Positions 12,194 through 23,320 of a DNA stretch of 64,000 nucleotides are shown in pieces. Both the position numbers and the translations under genes were made by a program. The notes beneath the pieces are model-generated. The model saw only the letters and a program-made list of their open reading frames with translations. It was not told where the DNA came from and made no database searches. Source of the DNA: Diorhabda sublineata (Eukaryota > Arthropoda > Insecta > Coleoptera > Chrysomelidae); NCBI RefSeq assembly GCF_026230105.1, contig NC_079480.1, positions 28,252,488 to 28,316,487 of the forward strand. The letters are read 5' to 3'. The number at the start of each line of letters is the position of its first letter. Within the stretch, counting starts at the first letter, position 1.

Positions 12194-13206
12194 TATACAG
12201 AGGTCGACATAAGTCAAGCAACAAATTTGCATTGAGAGAAAAAATGCAGCATCGAAATGAATTTATGAAAATAAACTATAAAAGGATTCAAAAAGGGGTT
12301 ACTGTAAGTAATAAAATTGATGCTCTTATTGATTAATACATTTACAGCAATGTTCTAAACGGAGAGGCAGGTACAGCTAAGGCTATCAAGAGTATCCAAT
12401 TGCAGTTTGGAGGTCGAAAAGGGTGCGTCGTCCACTTGAGAATACTCAGTCCTTGGGAAGACCCCTCAGTAAGAAATCAGAGGGTATTACATGACCGTTC
12501 AGGCCACTCAACGAATCCTCCACACATACACACCCCAGGCAGTTTTAATTCTTCTTCAATGAAGACGTGAGGATGCAGTACACGCATTTATGCCGATTGA
12601 CTGCACCGTTCAGCTTGAAGTTTACTTCATCCAAGTACAAAAGGAGAATGGTGACTGTATTCGAGGGTATCACTTGCAAAATTCCAGTCTGCGATCGAAA
12701 TTATCCTCGTGCGTGGAGAAGACGCAGACGGTAAACTCGATAATGCATACGATTCAGCATTCATCATAAAGAACGATCGAAGTTCTCTCGATAGCCGCAC
12801 AACAGATTAATTCGGCTGCTCAATTAACGTCATTGACTATTTTCGTTAGTTGTTACAAATAGCGGTCGTTCAGAACGAGACGCGTCGGCAACAGAGCCCA
12901 TTTTGAAGAATTTCTTCTCATATACCTTCTACACCGTTGAACGATTTGGTAACAGCGAGTTTGGAAATTGTTGTTGGAATTCGATAAACATATTTTCGTA
13001 ATCCAAGTTCGTAACAAAAAACTTTCTTGAAGAGTGAACTTGTAACGGTCTACGCGTCTACTCGACTAGCACCTATTATCATGACACAGACAGAACGGTC
13101 TCAAGCACGAACATGCTTCGTTTTCATCTTTTTCGATGGCTTTGCTAGTTGCCGAACTTATGCCTATTTTTTGAGAGCTTTTTCTGACTTAGCCGACCTC
13201 TGTATA
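12194..13206 (-). mobile_element. DUF4817-type mariner element with both terminal inverted repeats, dead
   Basis: The ends match as inverted repeats: TTATACAGAGGTCGACATAA at 12194 against TTATACAGAGGTCGGCTAAG read from 13206 on the minus strand. Minus-strand pieces inside read FPNSLLPNRSTV near 12965, FKMGSVADASRSERP near 12910, DEVNFKLNGAVNRHKC near 12620 (the region of the first catalytic Asp, where DEAHFHLSG is usual) and VIPSDFLLRG near 12490 (region of the third Asp, SPDLTPLDFFLWG). The copy is about 1.0 kb, shorter than a complete element, and full of stops. Confidence 0.7.
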
Positions 13207-15019
13207 AGAAAATTTGAATTCTTAATTATTGGCAAGAGTCAAGGATTTATATACCATACGTAAGGATTTGATCGCCTGAAAATCGTGAAGCATGAGTAGC
13301 TTTGTTAATAAAAATATAAATCCTTGTACACTGAAACGTTAAAGTTATTTAACCAAATATTCAAATCAGAGCTATATCAGCTTTTTTTTGATAAAATATG
13401 GTCACGTGCACATCTCAAGGATAGCTGGGCACAAATAGACAACAAACTCGAATGCGATTCAAAATGAATTAATCAGAAAAATGTCACAAGCTAAAGCGAA
13501 AATGAATAATTTACAATGTTACTTCAAATGAAATTTTTAATTACTTTCTCATGATAAATATTATTATTCTAATAAATATTTCTGAAAGTATATATTCATA
13601 AGTATACGTCATTTTCTTTTAGATTAAAATTTTTCAGCCGATTGTTAATATGCTTTAGTGCTAAATACAAAAAAACAGCTAGCAGTTAATCTAAGAAAAC
13701 TTGTTCAGATGAGGCATTTAAATAGGCAATAGATGCTTTCGCCTAACTTCGCAATAACTTTCAAAGTATCAGATGACAGTTTTTTCAACAAAATACAGCG
13801 AGCTGACCTATACATTTATTCAGAGTAGTATAAGCTATCAATGGGTAAATTTTTATTTTTATTAATATTTTTTTATGGTCGAGTGCATCGAGGGGCTAGC
13901 GCTGCTTATCACCCCACTGATCCATTGCTGATGTTCTTGAGGTTCTTTGATACAACTCTCAGATACATAATACCATTCAATTCAATAAAAATAATGTTGA
14001 AAGAACAGCTGATTCAAGGGGAAAGATTATGAATAGAAGTGAATTTCAAATGGAAACCAAGAATAAGTCCGAAAAATAATGACCCCAGGTAGATTCTCCA
14101 AATTCTGTATGCAAGATAATGTTTATTTTTAATATTTTGGTGGAAGTCAATGCTTCACGGTATTTTCGTAATATAATTACTTTTTGTATGTAAATGCATG
14201 ATAATAAATTGAAATTTGAATAGATAAAAATGAATAAAAACGTTATTGTTGATAAAAATGTATTAACCTCGACAAATAAGCATCTAAAATGTTTACTTAT
14301 CCTTGGAATTATTCATACTTCATGATGACATGTATTGGTTTCTAAAGATGTAAGCGTTGATAGGCAATTATTGAAAAGATTAGTAAAAAATTAAAACGAA
14401 CTATTAGGATTTCTACACATGTAAGGGCTTTCCGGAAACTATGATGTGGGTACACCTAACTGCTGATTCCAGCTTCTAACCCAGAACGAGGTTTTTATCA
14501 GCATTTATGAACATCACATTCAGAGGAAATTTTAAATTTAAAACTCATCTACCCAAATCTTTTTATTTTTATCACACCAGTTTCGTGCGTTAATTTATAA
14601 CTTCAAATTTTTTCTGTGTTCATAGAACTTAATTGGGTTGTGTCATTTATTTTAGGTGTTTCAATTATTATCATTGAACCACCAGCATTCACGTATTTTA
14701 CAACAAATTTCTATATCAATGAGCTGTTTTCATGTCAAGAAGACTACAAAAATCGCAACCATGAAAGTAGATTTGATAATTTTCAAAGCTCAAAAACTCA
14801 TATCCGCTTATTGACTCTTGTGGCATGACCACATTTTTACGTTCAATTTCTGAACGACAGTAAACAGTTCAACTTGATCATATTTTTCTAAAACTCCTGT
14901 AGTCAAGATGCTGCTAACTTTGAAAAGTATATTCTTCTAGCTATAAGTACAAAATCGAAGATCTCAGAACTTGATTTAAATCAATCGGTTGCAATATTGT
15001 GAAAGCTTATCCTGCAAAT
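13207..15019. other. Unassigned intronic DNA
   Basis: No family is recognised. Open frames at 13841-14032 and 14616-14828 (plus) have hydrophobic starts but no domain, splice context or family resemblance that I can support. Confidence 0.3.
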
Positions 15020-15340
15020 TGTTCATTTGGATATGTCCTCTGCGTTTTCAGGTGATCTAATCGCCCGAAAGACTACAGTTTTTAGTTTTTTTAGCAATTC
15101 TAAATGCGTGCTGGGCTGCAATCTCAGACCATCCACTCGAAAAGCAAGCCTCAACGACAAACGCACGGCTTCACTGTTTCTACATTTGATGATGACTGAA
15201 CTGAACAAACCTTCAAAGCCCCGCTTCTCGAACGAGACCACTAGAACTCCACTACAACATGACGTACGTTTAAAAACAGATATAATACTGTATAAAGTGC
15301 TTCTTCCAAACAAACAAAAAAATCTGGTCCTCGATTAGGA
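15020..15340. other. Unidentified stretch open on both strands
   Basis: This is visibly more G+C-rich than its surroundings and open on both strands (plus 15027-15338, 103 codons; minus 15023-15313, 96 codons). The minus frame begins after FKRTSCCSG and contains LSLRLAFRVDGLRLQP. Neither translation matches a family I know. It could be a fragment of an unrecognised transposon or a captured exon. No good splice sites pair with either frame. Confidence 0.25.
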
Positions 15341-16663
15341 TCAGCAGATAGTTATCTATCAGATCCAGGATTATAGTTCCCTTACATGTTGGAATTATAC
15401 ATACTGAATTTAAATGACGGAAGATGGGAATGGTGTGTATCTAGGTAGTCTTTAATCTATGAAATTTATAGATATAATTCAGCATTCAACATGGAGTATT
15501 TTGTAAATCACAAATATTTTCTATGTATTGCTCAATGAGAATTGAATTTTGTAAATATCATACACAGCAAAGCGAGGGTGGTTTTGAAATAAATAAATTT
15601 GCGTACATAGATATTTATAATATTGGTTTTTGATTTGGTTTCAGTTTCACCTTACTTTAAAACTCTATCAAAGGTCTCGAGTACAAAACTACTTCATTTA
15701 TTAGATTCAGTACACCATGATTTTTGTTTTCTACATCTTCCAATCACCAAATGTTTAACAATATCACCACACCAATTTGATTTTAACTCCAATTCAGTTT
15801 ACACAATTTGATTTTGATTATTTATAAGGAGTGGAAATCAAACTTAAGCTGATTAGATGGCACTTTCGATACGGAACTTATGAAGAAACGACCGAGAAAA
15901 AAAAGTTTTTACTATCACGACTAAGCGCCTACCCAATCATTAGCTATTGTTGCAGAAAAAATAGTGAAGTTGCATAAGAATTGATTGTCCCATTCTACAA
16001 AGCGACAAACGCGTATTTTACGTATTGCGAAGCTCCTTGAAATTAAATGAGATTATGGTGGCAAATAAACTTAGCCTTATAATAAATAATATTAAATAAT
16101 AAATATATATGAATAAATAAATATATAAATAAATTAAATAATAATAATATAAGAATAAATTATAGTTTAATAAACTGAAAAAGTGGAAAATAATTCTTGG
16201 CATAATCATAAAGTTACTGACGAGAAACTATTGTAAAAACATGGGTTGCTTTGTACGACATTTTTAAACTAAATTATTGTTTTGGGACCAATAGATCTGA
16301 ATCTCATTCCCAATTCTGAGACTGTCTGGATGAGTTTTTTCGATTATTGAAACTTAAAATGTCATTGAATATACCAACCGTTACATTAATTTTCACATCA
16401 GTAATTATATTATTATGACTAGAATTATTTTTTATACAATTTTTTTTTAACATTTTTGTATGATTGATACTGAAAGAGTATTTCTCAGTGTTTTCAAACT
16501 ATATTTCATTTTTTGCTTTCAAGTTCTATTTGCTTTTTCAAAACCCGTCTTTAATATGTCAAGATGTGTTGATGGGTGCATCTTGGTAGCCGTTGGAAAG
16601 TCAGTTAGAAACATACGAACATGGTAAAACTAATAAAAACACGTAAAAAAAAGCAATACTCAC
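15341..16663. other. Intronic DNA with an AT-rich low-complexity patch
   Basis: A simple-sequence patch of taaa/tata units lies at about 16075-16160 and explains the Tyr/Ile-rich minus-strand frame there. The 63-residue plus frame at 15623-15811 is unassigned. The last bases (16658-16663) are the GTGAGT donor of the pgant2 exon. Confidence 0.4.
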
Positions 16664-16938
16664 ATGGCATTCCGAGTATCTGGTACTTCTCTATTACTCG
16701 ATAAATTATCACTGGCTTGTTGATTAAATTTGTTTCTACCATACGGGTCTTCGCCTTTACGTAGCCGACCTTTGGAAACGTAAGCGCTTTCGTCGAAATA
16801 GTTCCATGCCAAACGACCGTCGGTTGTTTCCAAACTTTGAAGCGCCATCGGTACACCTGGACCAATGGCGTTGTCTTCTTGTTGGATATACGACGACATC
16901 GTCAGGCCCTCTTTCAGCCTCAAGGCCTTATTTTCACC
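16664..16938 (-). CDS. pgant2: pgant2-like GalNAc-transferase, internal exon (stem to catalytic domain)
   Basis: This is a minus-strand exon of 275 bases, opening after a ttacag acceptor (AG at 16940-16939) in phase 0 and closing at a GTGAGT donor (16663). It reads GENKALRLKEGLTMSSYIQQ, then the conserved block DESAYVSKGRLRKGEDPYGR, NKFNQQASDNLSSNREVPD and TRNA plus a split Met codon. The GQDPYxRNKFNQ...SDKL...R.IPDTR pattern just before the catalytic domain is characteristic of GALNT2. The next exon at 3555-3656 continues it in phase with Cys-Arg. The preceding part should encode the cytoplasmic tail, signal anchor and rest of the stem. I did not find it, so the first exon(s) may lie beyond 64000. 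Codon use is balanced, unlike the surrounding relics. Confidence 0.93.
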
Positions 16939-17043
16939 CTGTAATCAAAAATTTTATGAAGTAGTAATTATTAATGGAATCCAGAAAAATTGGTAATTAG
17001 TTCAAGCAAATTAGTCAAACACTAATAATAAATTCTTCCTTTT

Positions 17044-18345
17044 TATGAAGGTGGTCCAACTTAATGAAAAAACAAATGTTTCGAAAAATCTTATATTTTT
17101 TTAAATCACTTTCTCCTTTATTATACACTCTTTCCAGCGATATTCAAGATTTCAAGTTCGATAAGTTTTTCAAAAAAGAGTTGACTTAGTCTTCAAAATA
17201 ACCATTAACTACCCATCGTTGACAAATCTGTATCTACTGAGTCATTGTTTTGGAACAGAAAAAGTAATCCAAAGGAATCTAAATCTGGCGAATAGGCTGC
17301 GTGAAGTTACAATTACAACTGGGACAAAAATGGTTATAGTCTGTGAACCAAATAGTTTCGTTAGCACTTTATAATGCAATTTTTCAGTATTTTTCGCAAA
17401 ATAGTTTGTCACCTTTTCAGGAACGGGTATGTTAGAATCTTCTATTTTTTCCAATACTTTAGCATATTTTCCGAAATTTCACTTCCCATGGGTTTTTTGT
17501 GTTATTTACCGTTTGAAACTTTTATTTTAATGCCCGTTTTCAACAAGACCTACTTTTTACCTCCCTAATTTACCTTCTATTTCATTTCTAATTAATAGTT
17601 TTCCGAAACGTTCTTCCCATATCTACATTACTTAATTTGGTTTCCATATAATCTTGCATTTTAAGGTAACCGTTGTTGTTTGATAACTTCTTTGCTATTT
17701 GCAATTTTTTTTCATTACATTATTGTTATTTTCTTTCCTTAATGCTCCAATTTTTATTATTTCCTACTTGGGTATATTTTTAATCTAATCAGACCTTACT
17801 GGCCTCCTTCCATTCTTTGTTAATTCCTCATGAAGGCATTTTGTTTGATATATTCCTTGTTTCATTTTGTTCAACCCGTAACTATGGTTTTTCAAGATAA
17901 TCAAAAGAAACTCGAAGTCATGAACTTGATTGTTTTTTTATCTGTCGAGCTGAAGCCTTGTTTTATCAATGACCGACAGTTTCGCCTTTTTGCTATACAT
18001 ATTTGCTCGACGCTCAATTACAATATCTCCCTGACACTGTTTTTGCATGAATGTGAGTTAACGTGGAAGTCTTCATGTACACAGCTTTCTTATGGACCAT
18101 TTTTCAGACAATCGATATACCACACTTTTTAGAATATATACCAAGTATACTTTCCATCTATGATAATCCAGTATCAGTTTACGAATTTTTTACACCCTCA
18201 CATCATTTGGTCGACCATTGCGATGTTTGTCTTGGTCGCTCTAACTCTGCTACCCAATATTTTACTAATGTAAGCGATGAAGGAGACTCACGTGGAGTAC
18301 AGTTTTTTATATTGGTTGATCTATTGCCTTACAAATGAAAATATT
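17044..18345 (-). pseudogene. Mariner relic, N-terminal half recognisable
   Basis: Minus-strand pieces near 18270-18215 (VKYWVAELERPRQTSQW) match the first-domain linker of SETMAR-like mariners (VKYWVAELKRGRTSCQDE). Near 18140-18000 come VYRLSEKWSIRKLCT and LTFMQKQ, matching the ILHE.L.M.KLCARWVPRLLT..QK second helix-turn-helix. A sequence at 17044, tatgaaggtggtccaac, resembles a mariner terminus and may mark the 3' end. The DDE domain between is unrecognisable, so the left boundary is tentative. Confidence 0.5.
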
Positions 18346-19646
18346 ACATCACACAGATCTCCCATTTTCTTCGCTTTCATAAGTTTCATACTAATAACTG
18401 TTAACTGTCAAATAGATGCTTAACAATATAGTGTCTGAAAACTTAAAATATATAAATTGTGTACTTTTCTTTACAGTGATAATTTTAAATGCCTACCACT
18501 ATTTCCAGGAATAGTAATAAATAATAAACATTTGTTTGAATATTTAATTCCAGCGGGCTTTTGAGTAGTATTGGGTAATCACGGAACCTTCCTCGCAGCA
18601 AGCTTCATAATATGTATCCTTCCGTGAGAAAGTGTACACCTTTGAAAAGTAATCTTCCATGAAACTGCCCTCGTATATTATGTAATTAGAAGTAAGTTTG
18701 TTTATATCCTGATTAACTTTGGAACCTCACGATCATATTTTGAAATACTATATTCTGCATTGGAAACGAGAATAAAATCGTTTTCACTTCGTCACATTGC
18801 TAAGAGATCTTGTTATTTTTCTTTAGCTTCTTCAAAAATTTCCAATCTATTGAATTCATTTTTCGAATAAATTGTAATAAGAAGACCTGAATCTTTTGAC
18901 ACACAGAGTCGAGAAAGTAACGGAGATTAATGATTTGGAAGTTTATTGTCGAAATTATTTTCCTCACTAACGTGGCACAACTGTTCTTTATTGCCAAGTG
19001 AAGTTTGTGCTCTGTCATTGTTTAAAGTAGATACTTCACTTTGAAGGTCATATCGAGTGTTTTGCGATTCTTACACTGAATAAAAATACTGAACGAATGA
19101 ACTGTATTGAAAATGTATTTCTCCACTTATGAAAACTATAGATGGCACACTCATTTTTACCTAATAAAGTAGCTTATTTCATACATGTACATATTTTAAG
19201 CAAAGAAGTTTCAAGAAGAAATATTGAACATAGTGTTGAACGAAATGCTGAACAACGTACTGACACTGCACAACTCAAAAAAAATAATGCAAATTTGTAT
19301 AGTTCATCTATACAGCAACAAGAGGCAATAAACAGATATGTTAGGGATACCACCAATAATGCAACATTACAAAATCCACTGCAATTTAGTAATTGTTAAT
19401 TTACATTTAACTTTTATAACTTCTCATAAAAAAAGTAAAGCAAAATCATTAATATTATTATTTAGTTCTTGTTGGGTATCTAATTATTATTCTATTGGTT
19501 CGTTTTCTGTTCTTTAGTTATAAAATATAGTTATAACTTTTCAAAACATTTGTTATATTATTTGATTGACTTTATTATTTAAAAAAATACATTTTTTGAA
19601 GAATTTTTTACTTGGTCGTAGGAAAAATAGTGTACAGAACTCGTTG
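18346..19646. other. Unassigned DNA with one 85-codon open frame
   Basis: The plus frame at 19142-19399 (contains RRNIEHSVERNAEQRTDTAQ) is polar and rich in Asn, Gln and Arg, loosely like the Arg-rich N-terminus of insect Helitron proteins. A degraded Helitron does lie downstream at 20578. The likeness is compositional only and I do not call it a gene. Nothing else is recognised. Confidence 0.25.
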
Positions 19647-19735
19647 AAAAGTGTATTTCGCACTCTTTAAGATTCAATACTCGCCGCTACGCGGCGCGTG
19701 AAAAACAATAACTAGTGCGAAATGTATCACTTTCC
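19647..19735. repeat. Imperfect inverted repeat with GC-rich loop
   Basis: The arms aagtgtatttcgcact (from 19649) and agtgcgaaatgtatcactt (to about 19733) pair around a centre holding cgccgctacgcggcgcg, which is itself self-complementary. This strong hairpin stands out in very AT-rich DNA. Similar layouts occur near 45483-45562 and 58467-58545. It is probably a transposon end or internal structure, not a host gene. Confidence 0.45.
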
Positions 19736-20577
19736 AAATTCGTTACGGAATATACTAATGATGTTTAAGGTGTATAAACTATTAAAAACACGTATATTTT
19801 AGTAACATATGCGGTGAAAAATTTACTATAGTTCGTTTCATACACGTTTCATACGTTTAGTATTACCAAATAATCATTTCATAATAACTGGACAATTTAA
19901 GTATTCCTGTTTAATCTGATTGCATTATTCGATTGTTCAATATTTTCAAATATATCTGAAATAACTCGTTGTGACATTAAATTTTTCTGTGATCGAAATA
20001 TTTTTGTTTTTTTGCTCAAGACACGAACTACCAAAAATTATTAATCAGAGAAATTATATACAAAAACAAGATAAATATTTAAATGATAGACAAGATATAA
20101 AAAACCTCAGCCAAATTTACCATAACTTGATCATTTAGTTTATTTCAATCTACCTGGTATAATGTCGTTTTAATTCAATTTCGAGGTGAATACATTGATT
20201 CTAATACTATGTTTTTCATCATATCATCATATATTAATTATTCTTTTAAAAATGCCCTCAAGGAAGGAGCGAAACGTTAAGTTATAAATATCTAACATAA
20301 AAATGTGATATTTCATTGAAGTTTTATTATTTTGTCCAAACAATCTACGAACCCAAGAAATTAGAGAGAAAAAAAAATTTAAACTCAAATGGTTGAAGGA
20401 ATGTAGTAAATATATATGAATTGTAAAGAAGTCTTTGCCAGCTATGTTATGAGCGGTTTCATATTGGAAACGTGGCAACTTGAATATTGAAATTTGAATT
20501 CTATGAGTTTAAAAAATTTTTCAAACATTAATAATATCAAAAATCACACTGTTAAGTGCGCGTAAACTTTTCTCACT

Positions 20578-21290
20578 TTGATTAATTACAATTTACGATG
20601 CCGAGGAGAAGAATTAGGTCGTTTCGGTCAATCAAATGTGCGAAGAGCTACCTCACGTGGTAACTGCACTGATGACCAGAGAGAGACATATCAAGAAAAT
20701 AGTCGTATTGCTATGTCAGAATTGCGAACAATTATAAAGAGAAAATACAAAGAAGATGTCTTGATCTCGCGTATACCGATGATTCCAACTGATTTACCAT
20801 TCGATTTTATGTTTACAATTTCCAGTACGTCTGGCCTTTGCTATGACCATAAATAAATCGCAAGGCATGTCGTTAGAAGTTTACGGAATCAACTTGGAGT
20901 TTCCCTATTTCGCGCATGGACAATTATACGTCGCGTGTTTGAGCGTCGGGAAACCATCATCTTTGTTTATTTACGCACCACATTACAAAACAAAAATTAT
21001 AGTTTATCAGAAAGCTTTAAATTAATTAAAAGACTGTATCAAAACTGTGTGTGTCTGTCAATATCGAATAGAAACCTTATAAATAGCCAGTATTTCAGGA
21101 AAATTCTTTTTGGTAAGTAAGCAACATCATGTGAAATTAATCGAAAATATAATAAAACTTCATTCATAACGAGCAATTTTTAAATTTGTTTTTATAAAAA
21201 AAGAATTCCTTTTGTTTGTTTATTTTATACAAAAGTTTAGGTATTTTATTTACCGATTGAGGCAGTACGAAGTCTACCGGGTCAGCTAGT
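20578..21290 (+). pseudogene. Internally deleted Helitron with RepHel N- and C-terminal remnants
   Basis: Helitrons move by rolling-circle replication with a Rep/helicase protein. Here the Arg-rich N-terminus (SNVRRATSRGNCTDDQRETY, IAMSELRT, about 20625-20730) is joined directly to the end of the helicase: DVLISRIPMIPTDLPF near 20755, then after one frameshift near 20815 AMTINKSQGMSLEVYGINLE, FAHGQLYVACLSVGKPSSLF and APHYKTK to 21024. All Rep and most helicase motifs are missing. The 3' end is CTAG (21286-21289) followed by T, the standard Helitron ending. The 5' TC end was not located, so the start is a coding limit only. Confidence 0.8.
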
Positions 21291-21650
21291 AATTATCATA
21301 AAATTATAAAAATGAGTCTGTGAAAAATTTCACATTATGCGTAACATTTTGTTCTAATTTCTGTTATTCTATGGTTATTTCACTTGTTCCGCTTGTTACA
21401 TTCACCTCGTTAGACTATATGATATAGTTTCATTTCTCACTTTTATCTGATGTAAACTCACTCAGTAGTTTCTTTTTTTTTTTTTCATGGTATACGGAAT
21501 GTACCACAATTTTGACTGTTTTTAGTCAAATTTTTCAAAGAAAAATTAGACAATTACAGTAGGCATGACTAGAAGAAAAATGGGGGGCACATCATTTCCC
21601 CATGTTTTGAGACTTCCTGAACACGATTATGATGGTTTTTCGAATGTCTG

Positions 21651-21656
<6 letters not shown>
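21291..21656. other. Flanking repeat-like DNA of the intact mariner
   Basis: No gene. The sequence just before the (TA)n tract and the sequence just after the mariner (23712 on) read like two halves of one older unit interrupted by the microsatellite and the transposon. I cannot name that unit. Confidence 0.3.

Positions 21657-21711
<55 letters not shown>
21657..21711. repeat. (TA)n microsatellite
   Basis: About 26 tandem TA units run directly up to the TA target site of the mariner at 21712. Mariners insert at TA, so the microsatellite probably served as the landing site. Confidence 0.9.
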
Positions 21712-21713
<2 letters not shown>

Positions 21714-22107
21714 GTGCTTTTCAGATAAAAGTATCCACCTTTAATAACTTTTGTAATACTGGTATTTAGAAAAAATCCAAAAACACGTCAATTTATGTTG
21801 GAAGGGGCAAGCATTATGGCTTATTTAAACTTACTGGAAAAGCCACCCCCTCACCCCTAGCAGCATCCCCTTTATTTTTTTAAATTACTTTATTTTATTA
21901 CTTTTTATGTAAAATTTGGATACTCCTCTTTGAGCTGATTTCAAAAATGTATAATACTTGTAGGTTAAAGTGGTTAGTTTATGAGATAAACAATTTTTCT
22001 TTTAAGAGCACAAATTTTACTTATTATTTACTTTCACCTTATTTGCCTGTACTAAAATAGGTTGTACAACAGTTCAAACTCTTTAATCTTTTTAACTGTG
22101 CTATTTA
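21712..22107 (+). repeat. Left long terminal inverted repeat of the mariner
   Basis: Roughly 396 bases, ending at tgtgctattta just beyond the transposase stop codon. It matches the right repeat through its internal poly-T and ccccctcacccctagcagc segments. The repeat therefore also contains the transcript's likely 3' untranslated region. Confidence 0.9.
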
Positions 22108-22115
22108 CTATGAAG

Positions 22116-23195
22116 TTACAATAAGTGTTCAAAATAAGTACCATTCACTTCCATACAATGGTATAATCTATTTTGAAATGCCTCTCTGACATTGCTTAAT
22201 ACGGCTGGATTTAATTGTCGACATTCATTTTCTATCCTCTCTCGTAAATCATCCAGAGATTCTGGTTGGGTAGCATAAACTTTTGTTTTTAAATACCCCC
22301 ATAAAAAGAAGTCTAGGGGTGTTAAATCCGGTGACCTAGGTGGCCACTCCATCATCTGCCCCCTTCTACCTATCCAACGAGCGGGGAATGTTTCGTTTAA
22401 AAATTGTCGGACAGGCATAGCATAGTGTGGGGGAGCTCCGTCTTGTTGAAATACCAGTAAATCTTCGGAAAAGTTATCATCATTTTCTATTATTGTTGTA
22501 ATACGTGGGTCAACCCCTTCCCTGAGTAACTCAAGATATGATTTACCATTTAAATTTCCGTTGATGAAGAAAGGTCCGACAATGTGGTCACCTAGGATAC
22601 CACACCAAACGTTCAACTTTTGGGGATATTGTGTATGGAATTCACGCATAATATGTGGATCACTTTCAGCCCAATATCTACAATTATGCCTACTTACTAA
22701 GCCATTTAATGACCATGAGCATTCATCAGAAAAGCAAATATTGTTTAACAATTGTGGATTGTTATTGATAATTTGCGTCATTGATTCGCAAAACTCTAGA
22801 CGACGATCAAAATCATCTTCATTCAACTCGTGCACCAACTTAACTTTGTATGGGTGGTACTTGAATTTATGTAGAACTCGGAAAACTGTAGAGGATGAAA
22901 CACCGATCGCTCTACTTATTGTTGACAACGATTGGGGTTGTTGAGTCTCTAAGCTGACTTGCCCTAAAATTGCCACTTGGATTGCTTCGTTATTTACGAG
23001 TCCCTCTCGCTTATGCACTTTGTTGCAAACAGACCCTGTTGTGGTAAATTTCTCCATCAGTTGAATTACATACTTATGAGTTGCATGTCTTCCGTCATGT
23101 AATTCGTTAAATATTCTAGCAGCAGCTCTTGCACAATTATTATTTTGGTAGTATAAACCTACAATTTCAATTCTTTCTTGCAAAGAGTAAACCAT
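22116..23195 (-). CDS. Mariner-superfamily transposase, 359 residues, DD37D, apparently intact
   Basis: This cut-and-paste transposase recognises the terminal repeats and inserts at TA. I start at the Met giving MVYSLQERIEIVGLYYQNNN, which matches the usual start of this family; an in-frame Met ten codons upstream (23225) only adds a hydrophobic lead. Residues 1-65 form the DUF4817-type helix-turn-helix and about 85-115 a second one (STISRAIGVSSSTVFRVLHK). The catalytic triad is Asp157 (CFSDECSW), Asp252 (FQQDGAPPHYA) and Asp290 (PPRSPDLTPLDFFLWG), with 37 residues between the last two. The C-terminus VNGTYFEHLL is typical. No stops or frameshifts occur, and the length is normal for the group. 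Activity is an inference; placement in maT or another DD37D lineage needs a tree. Confidence 0.95.
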   Translation of the reverse strand: MVYSLQERIEIVGLYYQNNNCARAAARIFNELHDGRHATHKYVIQLMEKFTTTGSVCNKVHKREGLVNNEAIQVAILGQVSLETQQPQSLSTISRAIGVSSSTVFRVLHKFKYHPYKVKLVHELNEDDFDRRLEFCESMTQIINNNPQLLNNICFSDECSWSLNGLVSRHNCRYWAESDPHIMREFHTQYPQKLNVWCGILGDHIVGPFFINGNLNGKSYLELLREGVDPRITTIIENDDNFSEDLLVFQQDGAPPHYAMPVRQFLNETFPARWIGRRGQMMEWPPRSPDLTPLDFFLWGYLKTKVYATQPESLDDLRERIENECRQLNPAVLSNVREAFQNRLYHCMEVNGTYFEHLL

Positions 23196-23320
23196 TTCAG
23201 AGAAACAAAATATATAATGTATCAAATTACACTATCAATAGTGACTACAAATTCTAGTTGACAATGTCAAACTTTGATAAAAAGTAGAGTTTTTTGTTGT
23301 TTGGATTTTTTAAGTAGAAT

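Larger units (their letters stand above)
3657..16663 (-). other. 13.0 kb intron of the pgant2-like gene
   Basis: It is bounded by a GTGAGT donor at 16663-16658 and an AG acceptor at 3658-3657, and the reading phase matches across it (AT plus G gives Met, then Cys). It carries relics of a Tc1 element, mariners, a hAT element and non-LTR debris on both strands. No other host exon was recognised inside it. Confidence 0.8.

Noticed and set aside
16018..16209. 63-codon Tyr/Ile/Leu-rich minus-strand frame
   Set aside because: It is produced by a taaa/tata low-complexity tract.
22561..22944. 127-codon plus-strand open frame
   Set aside because: It is the antisense shadow of the intact mariner transposase and resembles no protein.
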